From contig OX352765.1 of NCBI GenBank assembly GCA_947095585.1, positions 60,443,623 through 60,507,622 of the forward strand: a stretch of 64,000 nucleotides of DNA. Reading direction: 5' to 3'. Within the stretch, counting starts at the first letter, position 1, and the number at the start of each line of letters is the position of its first letter. Made by a program: the position numbers and the translations under genes. This stretch comes from Nephrocerus scutellatus. Lineage: Eukaryota; Arthropoda; Insecta; Diptera; Pipunculidae. The notes under the pieces are model-generated. The model was not told the DNA's origin. It made no database searches and saw nothing but the letters and a program-made list of their open reading frames with translations. Below are positions 56,658 to 64,000 of the stretch, piece by piece.

Positions 56658-57310
56658 GCCATGTGGTGAGTAGACAGGGTATACACACTGATCCCGACAA
56701 GGTAGCCGTAATTAAGGAGCTGAAACCACCGCGAAACTTCCGTGAAGTGCGACGTTACCTGGGTATTGCCTCCTGGTATCGACGATTCGTGCCCGATTTT
56801 TCAAAAACAGTGCAACCCTTGACTGCACTGTTAAAAAATGGTAAACACTGGAAATGGGGAGAAGAGCAGCAAACGGCTTTCGAACAACTGAAGCAAAACT
56901 TAACGGAAGCACCGATTCTTGCATGTCCGGATTTCACGCAGAAGTTCTCACTCCAGACCGATGCAAGTGACTACGGCTTAGGGGCAGTCCTCACACAGGA
57001 ACTCGATGGCAGTGAACGGGTCATCGCCTACGCCAGCCGACATCTTAACCCGGCGAAAAGTAACTACTCCCCAACCGAGAAGGAGTGCCTGGCGATCGTC
57101 TGGGGAATTAGGAAGATGCGGCAGTACATCGAGGGATACCAGTTCACCGTCATAACGGACCACCTCTCTCTGAAGTGGTTGAATTCCATCACCAGCCCAT
57201 CCGGACGAATCGCCCGATGGGCCCTCGAACTTCAACAGTTCTCGTTCGACATTAAATACAGGCGGGGTAAGTTGAACGTTGTCGCGGACGCACTGTCACG
57301 ACAACCTTAC
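56658..57310 (+). pseudogene. pol: element G RNase H
   Basis: YLGIASWYRRFVPDF connection, then SLQTDASDYGLGAVLTQ, YSPTEKECLAIVWGIRKMRQ, FTVITDHLSLKWL and VVADALSRQ: all four acidic catalytic positions are kept. Open frame, in phase with integrase up to the TAA at about 57525. Confidence 0.92.
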
Positions 57311-58683
57311 GAGACGCTTATGATAACTGAAGACGAACCGGCCGCAAAGTCACGATGCCACTGGCTAGAGAAACTTATTACACAGGTGAAGGAGTATCCC
57401 GCAAAGTTTCCAGACTACGTCATGGAAGGCGACCAATTATACCGACATATAGAACAGCGTACCGGGGACGAGGATGCGGCTCCGTGGAAACTCTGTGTTC
57501 CCAAAATGCTTAGAGGACAGGTTTAACAGGAAAATCATGACGATGTTGCAGCAGGACACATGGGCATTCGCAAGACCACGGCGCGCATATGCGGACACTA
57601 CTACTGGCCAGGTATGTTTCGAGACATCCGAAACTATGTGAAAAGTTGTGAAAGCTGCCAAAAATACAAGCCAAACCAGCAACAAGCAGCCGGGAAGATG
57701 TTAACCCAGATCGCAGAAGAACCGTGGGCCACGCTATGCGCCGATTTCGTGGGACCTTTGCCAATATCGAAACATGGGAATACTATACTCCTGGTCTTCT
57801 TCGACCGATTTTCGAAATGGGTCGAATTGATCCCGATGCGGCGCGCAACAACTGATGGAGTAAGAAAAGCGTTTCGAGAACGCATCCTTGCACATTACGG
57901 TGTACCGAAGGTGTTGATCACGGACAACGGCGCCCAATTCACCAGCAAGGTATTTTGCCGATTCCTGCCATGGCCATGGGCACTCGGCACCAATTCACTG
58001 CCACATATATGCCACAGGAAAATCCAACCGAGAGAGCGAATCGCACCATTAAAACCATCATCGCCCAGCTTTCTGGAACACAACAGCGTACTTGGGATGA
58101 AAAACTACCAGAGGTCATGCTTGCGATAAACTCCAGCCTACAAGATTCCACAGGATACAGCCCCGCTTTTCTCACGCAGTGCATAGAGCCACGCCTTCCA
58201 AACGCGTTGTACGACCAGGTCACCCCAGGAACAGGTACGGTATCCAAGACACCCAACGAACGCGCAAATCAGATGACCGAGGTCTTTGAAATCGTCCGAC
58301 GAAACCTGGAACGTGCGGCAGGAGACCAAGCCCGCCATTATAACGTAAGACGTCGCACATAGAAGCCCGAAGTAGGACAATTAGTACTCATCAAGCAACA
58401 ATAACTGTCAAACACCCTGGAAGGATTCGCCAGCAAATTAGCACCAAGGTACGACGGGCCATACAGAGTAACGGACTTCATCTCACCAGTAATCGTCAAG
58501 CTACAAAGAAAGGGACAAGGTAAGGAACGCACCGCGCACATTAGTGAACTCAAAAACTTCCACGAGGATTCCACAGTCGAGCACTCAGGAACGCAAGAGA
58601 AAATTACACATCACAAGAATCACACGAACCAACAACAAATACAAACTACCACGGCCAGTGAATCACAAAACAAACAACTATAA
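57311..58683 (+). pseudogene. pol: element G integrase
   Basis: A TAA near 57524 lies just before the zinc N-terminus (AAGHMGIRKTTARI; CESCQKYKPNQQQ). Core: CADFVGPLP (first Asp), VLITDNGAQFTSKVF (second Asp), then a shift near 57955 to the frame with PTERANRTIKTII (Glu). A TAG near 58361 breaks RRT-KPEVGQLVLI. The C-terminal module (APRYDGPYRVTDF, TAHISELKNFH) ends at TAA 58681. Confidence 0.9.
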
Positions 58684-59003
58684 ACACCTACCAACATAAT
58701 CCCGTCGATGCCAGCGCTACGCAACACGGTCCAGAGTTTCGCCTCCAACATGCAGGATGTCCCTCAACATCTACCGGCCAAAGAACATTCAAAAGTGTTA
58801 GGAAACGAATGTGCAATAAGCCTAAACAAGTTCAAAACTACAAAACATTACGGTACTGTTCGAGTTGGTGTTACTACAACAAGTTTCCTCGCGAGCAAAA
58901 TGATCAGGCTGAGACAGTAATAATTACACTGTGATCACGACGAGTTCGCGAGTAACAACAATCGTAATACTAAAAAAGAAAAGAAACAAAACAGCAAAAT
59001 AAA
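58684..59003 (+). other. spacer between pol and the Ulp1 gene of G
   Basis: 320 bp. A 70-codon frame (58708-58920) is open but has no recognisable domain. No clear splice acceptor could be chosen by eye, so how the downstream gene was expressed (splicing, reinitiation or own promoter) is unknown. Confidence 0.45.
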
Positions 59004-59729
59004 ATGGCAAACAACGAAACTCTACAACGCATCACCCTTAAACGGACAGCCGGCTCCTGGAACGCAGTGCCAAAATTTAGTGACGCCGACTTATAGAAAT
59101 TGGTTTGCAAATACCCGCCCGGAACAGGGGGCATCGACGTCCGTATGTCGGATTACTATCGCCTCAGGTATGGCTCATTTCTGAACGATACGCTTATCGA
59201 AGTTGGACTTAGGTGGTCGATAAGACGAATCGCCGAAGAACAACGGGCCCGCACCAAGGTGTGCACCTCCTTCCTAGTAGACCGCATGAGGAGCTATCAA
59301 CCTGCCCCACAAGAGGACGAAGAGGCTGTCACCGGAAAACGTCACACGCTAGTCCGACGATGGAACAAGGATGTTGAAATCCTCAGCAAGGAGCTCATAA
59401 TAATCCCAGTGTGCGAGAACAAGCACTGGTACCTCACCGCAGTGGCGCACCCTGGAACGCCCGAAAAGGCTAGGATCTACGTATATGACTCTTTGGCTAC
59501 AACAGAACGCAAAGAGACCACACGGCTGATAAGGGGTTTCTTCATCCAGGAACACCGGGTCAGAGGCCGTCAGGGATCGTGGCAGGACTATGACGGTTCG
59601 TACCCGAGTCACTCCATAAACATTCCACAACAGACCAACCGGATAGACTGCGGGTTGTACTTATTGGAGGCAGCCGAAGGAGTGTTAACAATGGGTCTCC
59701 CAGGCCTTGAGACAGTAGGAGAGAGGTGA
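59004..59729 (+). pseudogene. Ulp1-type (C48) SUMO-protease-like gene of element G
   Basis: From ATG 59004 the frame encodes a cysteine protease of the Ulp1/SENP fold. Seen in order: SDYYRLRYGSFLNDTLIEVG (substrate groove, LND-LI), ELIIIPVCENKHWYLTAVAH with catalytic His141, IYVYDSLATT with Asp162, and NIPQQTNRIDCGLYLLEAAE with Gln210 and Cys216. The P-Q-Q-x-N-x-x-D-C-G signature and the six-residue Gln-Cys spacing match the family. One TAG at codon 31 (59094) is the only break in the domain. Known family role: cleaves SUMO or similar tags from proteins. Lying between integrase and the 3' LTR, it is an extra gene of the retrotransposon. Without the stop it continues by a small shift into the Ser-rich tail. 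Confidence 0.88.
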
Positions 59730-60391
59730 CAGTCGCCAGAATCGCTGAAAAACGTAAAATCTTGGCCGCAGTAATCAGGACCAACGCAGAGGCAACAATA
59801 GAATTCCCTGAAATAGACTTCCACAAAGCAAGAGATGAGGAGCCCAGGAGCCGCCGGCATAATGGCAGACGGAGCGGCCGAGGAAGCCGCAGCAGCAGTA
59901 GCAGTAGCAGTAGTAGCAGCAGCAGTAGCAGTAGTAGTAGTGGCAGTAGTAGCAGCAGCAGCAGCAGCAGCAGTAGCAGTAGTAGTGCCAGCAACGACAG
60001 TCACAGTTCCGACAAACGAAAAGACGACCACACTGATCACCAAAGTCACCAGAAGGAGGAAGTGACAATTAACAATGACCACCCCAACCAAGTGGTCACG
60101 CACCACAGACCGCTGGAAGGACGCACGGGCTGCAACGACAACACAGCCGAACCTGAAACAAAAAGGCAACGACCTGGCAGTGGTCGACCTGACACCTCAA
60201 AACCCAAAAAAACTACCCCGCCGGCATGGCCCCAAGGGCTCCAGGAGAAGATCGATAGGGCCAAGGCCGAAGTGTTACGACAAGGACAACGACGCCACCA
60301 TTTTCACCACACTGAGCGAAATATACATTTTGAAGTCCTCGTCACAAAAAGGGGAATCATCAGTGTTCGCCAAAGCAGCGGGGAGATGTGA
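59726..60391 (+). pseudogene. Ser-rich C-terminal tail of the Ulp1 protein
   Basis: Open for 221 codons, one shift after the protease frame. VARIAEKRKILAAVIRTNAE is helical and likely completes the Ulp1 domain. An Arg-rich RRHNGRRSGRGSR is followed by a long Ser run, then charged His/Asp/Lys-rich sequence and a C-terminal PPAWPQGLQEKIDRAKAEVL segment. The stop (TGA 60389) lies in the first bases of the 3' LTR. The basic part could be a nuclear signal (inference). Confidence 0.7.
59880..59996 (+). repeat. AGC/AGT triplet repeat encoding polyserine
   Basis: An almost pure run of AGC and AGT codons, with single Gly and Ala codons near the end. The opposite strand gives Leu and Ala runs in long spurious frames. 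Mixed synonymous codons suggest age or selection for Ser. Confidence 0.9.
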
Positions 60392-62101
60392 AGGGAAATT
60401 CTGCGCAGGAGGAAGAATTTCCCTACACAGTATGCATTATATATGCCACCTCCTCATCACTTCACCATCATTTTATTTTCTTTCATAATTTATTTTTATA
60501 TTCCTTAAACTTTGTTCTAAATGCACTAATGTGTTCTCACTGAGTAAGAAGGGAAAAATCACTCAATATAAAAGAAGAGTGAAAATATGGTAGTCAGTAA
60601 ACACCTAACACAACACAGAAAAAAAAGAAACTCAATTCTCGTTTTCTCCTAAAAGCAGGCAAGCGCTCAAAAGACAACCAACCACAGGCGGTTAATCTAA
60701 CCACCACCGAGTCGAGCGAAACAGCAGTGACCAATCCGACGCAACTGATCTAGCATGAGTCATAGGCGAACAGAAAATTCCAAAAGAGAAATAAATATTA
60801 AGCACAAAAACGAGAACAGCAGCGAATTCGCCCAAATATACGGCTGTCCCACACACACCCAGGCGGCAGTGGACTCTTACGCACCGATCGAAACCCAATG
60901 CACACTAACTTCAGACAAACGGCTGATGGGGTCGATGACCGAAACTTTTCAAAACACAAACCGTTTTCAAAACCAAATGTGTAAATGACGTAAGCAGAGA
61001 TCAAACAAACACACTACATACATGCATTAGTAGAGAATGCGTATAGAGCATGCGTATAATAAAGTCAAAACGTGTATATTTCATGTTATTGCAATACAAC
61101 AAAACATGTATATTGCATGTATATTGAAATACGGCAAAACATGTATATTAGAATAAATTTGAAACATGTATGCAAAACACGTCGATCATGTATATTGCCA
61201 ACAATATATGGCAATATGCATCGGACTATAGAGGGAAAACCGAAGAAAACAACAACAAAACACAAGGAAGACTACAAACAAACGAAAAACTACCCTGTAT
61301 GACAACGGAAAAGTATAAAAGGAGCACGCAGCTCGACAGAAGGGCAGTCTTCCTGAGTTCCTTTTGGAATCGACATTAGTGGCTTAAGAGTACTTACCTT
61401 GCCATTACCGCTGAAGCTAAACGCTGCAACGCTGACTGAATCCTCACATTAGTGGCTTAAGAGTACTTACCTTGCCATTACCGCTGAAGCTAAACGCTGC
61501 AACGCTGACTGAATCCTCACATTAGTGGCTTAAGAGTACTTACCTTGCCATTACTGCTGAAGCTAAACGCTGCAACGCTAACTGAATCCTCACATTAGTG
61601 GCTTAAGAGTACTTACCTTGCCATTACCGCTGAAGCTAAACGCTGCAACGCTGACTGAATACTCACATTAGTGTCTTAAGAGTACTTACCTTGCCATAAC
61701 CGCTGAGGCTACACGCTGTGAACTCATCCGCCATCAAAGCATTATATCAAAGTTTATATAAAATAAACAACTAACTTCCGAACCTCTTTTTCACAGGAGA
61801 ATTATCAAACTTTATATAAAACAAACACTAATTTCCTAATATCTTCTCACAGGAAAATAATCAAACTTTATATAAAATAATTATTAATGTCATAAAATCT
61901 TTGTCACAGGAAAAATTATCACTACATGCCTCAAGGGGCCACAAATATCCTTTGTATAAATTAATATTGAATATACTTGAACTAAATAAAGATAAAATTC
62001 CAAAAACCCCTTACCAAAAAAATCTTATCATTGTAACGACCAAATTTAAAATAGAACCCTGGTCACACTGAGTTCTACCCCGGCTGGGAAACTCCGTTAC
62101 A
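60387..62101 (+). repeat. 3' LTR of element G
   Basis: 1715 bp; same as the 5' LTR apart from scattered substitutions, the missing 33 bp near 60530, and a fifth 73-bp unit. Units start at 61373, 61446, 61519, 61592 and 61665. Confidence 0.93.
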
Positions 62102-62105
62102 ATAT

Positions 62106-63745
62106 AGCACAGTCTTACAACTCGCTCGTAAGCTGGCCAACAAGAAACACCACATCAACTACCCTGTTAAGGCAATAGATGGCTCTTTGATCCTTTTGGA
62201 GGAACAACAATTAACCCGCTGGACAGAATATTTTAATAATGTTTTGAATTGTACTTCGCCAGGCACGTCCATCAACCCAGATATGCACCCTAATAGGCTA
62301 CTGAACATCATCGTCGCCACTACTTCGTTGGATGAGATAAGGACAACAATTCGTTCACTGCAATCAGGTAAAGCAGCTGGCAATGACAACATCTACGCAG
62401 AACTCCTCCAAGCCGACGTCGAGTTAACTACGCGAACATTGCATGCGATATATCAAGATATTTGGGAATCTGAATCCATTCCGTCGTCTTTAAAAGAAGG
62501 CTTAATAGTCAAACTCCCCAAGAAAGGTGATTTGAGCAAAGTGATCTCCTCTATAATAGCTAGGCGCTTACAGATCGTTAGAGCCAATTTTAAGAAATGA
62601 ACAAGCCGGATTTCGCCCAACCGTTCTTGTACTGATCAAATTAACACCCTGCGTATAATCATTGAACAGTCAGTTGAGTATCGCTCTCCTCTGTATATGG
62701 TTTTTGTAGATTTTAAACGCGCTTTTGATAGCGTAGGCCGAAACATGATGTGGCAGATTTTGTCCAGCTATGGTGTTCCGGAAAAAATCATTAACATCAT
62801 TAAGGAGCAGTACCGCGACTCAACATGCCGCGTCATTCATAACGGTTATCTTGGCTCACCTTTCAACATCTACTCGGGAGTCAAGCAAGGCTGCATCCTC
62901 TCACCATTGCTTTTCACAATTGTTATCGACTGGGTGATGAATAAGTAGTGAATGTTTTTCACCGCCTAGAAGACCTAGACTATGCCGATGATATCTGTCT
63001 CCTATCACAATCGCTAGGTGACATGGAGCGAAAATTAAACTCACTAGAATTCCTCGCTAATAAAGTGGGTCTCAAAAACAAAATTACTTCGCGTTAACGC
63101 TAGTGGAACATGTGATCTCTCGATTGACGGTCATCAGATAGAAGAAGTCGATAAGTTTTGTTATTTGGGCAGCTGGATGTCAAAAAATGGTAGTTCTGAC
63201 TCGGATGTGTGCTCTCATGTAAACAAGGCGCGACACTCCTATAGTATGCTAAATAATATCTGGAACTCCTCGCAAATCTCCATGAATCTAAAGCTAATGA
63301 TCTTCAGATCTAAGATTCTCTCAGTACTCTTGTATGGATGCGAAACGTGGAAAGTCACAGAGTCAATTGCGACGCGCCTCCAAGTTTTCGTGAACAAGTG
63401 CTTAAGGAGGATACTGAGAATAAGATGGCCGGACATTATCACCAATCAAGACTTGCGGAGAGTAACACAGCAGGAAGCAATCGCAATCACCATCAGACGA
63501 CGAAAATGGAGCTGGATCGGCCACACTCTGAGAAAGCCAGCGGACGACATTACGAAACTAGCGCTCGACTGGAATCCACAAGTAAGAAGCCGAGTTGGCC
63601 GTCCTAGCAAGACATGGAAAAGGACAATAGAAGAGGAAGCAAATTCCTAGGGGACCGAATGGCGTCTCTTGGAACCTCCGGCGTTAAATCGAGTTCGTTG
63701 GCGGGCGTTTGTAGAAACCCTATGCTCCCCCGCGGAGTAAAGGAA
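62106..63745 (+). pseudogene. RTE-type LINE, reverse transcriptase part
   Basis: Right part of the LINE split by G. AIDGSLILLEEQQLTRWTEY, LQSGKAAGNDNIYAELLQAD, then LPKKGDLSK directly joined to VISSIIARRL, so the YRGI-LL-xxKV block is deleted. RT motif A FVDFKRAFDSV (62700-62735), motif B SGVKQGCILSPLLF, and motif C LDYADDICLL near 62965 in another frame. The tail 63165-63650 has VLLYGCETWKVT, RRRKWSWIGHTLRKPADDI and GRPSKTWKRTIEEE. It ends near 63740 before a short AAAGGAAAGAAAG tail. Confidence 0.9.
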
Positions 63746-63753
63746 AGAAAGAT

Positions 63754-63870
63754 AGCTGTATTTTATTTGGAATCCGAATAAGGAATTCGAATTCGAGAAA
63801 TTCCAAAGAAGGAATTTGACAATGCAATTGTTGTTGTAATTCCTTATTCCTTGGCATATAAAGTACAGCT
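63754..63870. mobile_element. MITE alpha, copy 3
   Basis: 117 bp, AGCTGTATTTTATTTGG to TATAAAGTACAGCT, next to the 3' end of the LINE. Shares CAATTGTTGTTGTAATTCC with copy 2. Confidence 0.75.
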
Positions 63871-63871
63871 T

Positions 63872-64000
63872 ATATATTGCTTTGGTAAAGCTAAGCGGGT
63901 TTTACTTAATATCTCAAAGCAACAGATTTTGGTTTTACCGCCTTACGGTGAGCACCATAACTATAAAAGGGCTTTAGTTTCTTAATCCTAAAAATTTTTT
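63872..64000. mobile_element. MITE beta, partial copy in inverted orientation
   Basis: ATTGCTTTGGTAAAGCT, CAAAGCAACAG and ACCGCCTTACGGTGAGC follow the reverse complement of the right half of the copy at 27872-28110. It runs off the window. Confidence 0.6.

Larger units (their letters stand above)
52674..62101 (+). mobile_element. gypsy element G carrying a Ulp1-type protease gene
   Basis: 9428 bp, LTRs of 1663 and 1715 bp, target duplication ATAT (52670-52673 and 62102-62105), tRNA-Lys-type primer-binding site and a purine tract GCAGCGGGGAGA before the 3' LTR. Gag-pol is complete in domains. An extra gene after integrase encodes a C48/Ulp1 protease with a Ser-rich tail. Only about seven stops or shifts are visible, so it is the least decayed large element here. 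Confidence 0.93.

Noticed and set aside
58708..58920. 70-codon frame between pol and the Ulp1 gene
   Set aside because: No domain; may be spacer. Kept only as part of the spacer entry.
59004..59729. Ulp1 gene as a host gene caught between repeats
   Set aside because: It lies exactly between integrase and the 3' LTR of one element, without introns visible, in the same orientation, and its tail ends in the LTR start. A part of the element is the simpler reading, though an old capture from a host is likely its origin.
59560..60169. Long minus-strand frames rich in Leu, Ala and Thr
   Set aside because: They are the complement of the AGC/AGT polyserine run of the plus-strand gene.

Overview
The window looks like repeat-rich, probably heterochromatic, DNA from an insect, most likely a higher fly (Brachycera, perhaps a tephritid). 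The evidence is the mix of element types: an errantivirus primed by tRNA-Ser, a roo-like BEL/Pao family with an envelope domain, several Ty3/gypsy lineages, an RTE-type LINE, Jockey-like LINE scraps, Helitron-type ends, a GTF2IRD2-like hAT element and several small inverted-repeat elements. The species is inferred, not shown. I found no intact host gene, no tRNA or rRNA gene and no CRISPR array. Every recognisable coding stretch belongs to a mobile element, and all carry stops, frameshifts or deletions.

Layout. 1-12822: a Ty3/gypsy element (A, + strand, 5' LTR outside the window) with a RING-like Gag N-terminus and two consecutive retropepsin domains, split by a whole errantivirus (B, 1156-8562, paired LTRs, gag-pol-env, all damaged). 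12823-15580: LINE scraps, Helitron-like repeat and the remains of a minus-strand gypsy element. 15580-19829: Helitron copies and a nearly perfect 1.65-kb tandem duplication. 19830-23250: a minisatellite of about 110 bp split by a hAT element (20141-22662, TSD CTCTAGGG), itself holding a long-TIR MITE. 23250-29611: LINE and Helitron pieces, a minus-strand LTR with primer-binding site, and MITEs. 29616-31905: a complete gag-only LTR element (C, TSD CCAT) in which pol is replaced by an 82-bp tandem repeat. 31910-36980: inverted-repeat and unclassified repeats plus a broken gypsy protease-RT piece (D). 36980-50130: a plus-strand BEL element (F) broken by a minus-strand copy of the same family (E, 37236-44513, TSD GTGTG) and by a foldback-like palindrome (49195-50001). 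51480-63745: an RTE-type LINE broken by a large gypsy element (G, 52674-62101, TSD ATAT). 63754-64000: two MITEs.

The most interesting element is G. It has 1.7-kb LTRs, a tRNA-Lys-type primer-binding site, a SAP-like motif at the start of Gag, a full set of pol domains and, after integrase, an extra gene coding for a Ulp1-type (C48) cysteine protease followed by a serine-rich tail. The Ulp1 catalytic residues are all present. The LTRs carry a 73-bp tandem repeat (4 copies in one, 5 in the other), and every unit contains a consensus splice donor on the antisense strand.

Within each element the genes would act in the usual order: Gag packages the RNA, protease matures the polyprotein, RT/RNase H copies it and integrase inserts the DNA. 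Envelope domains in B, E and F point to retrovirus-like ancestry. Because every copy is damaged, any present activity would have to come from relatives elsewhere or from transcripts alone, for example piRNA precursors (inference).
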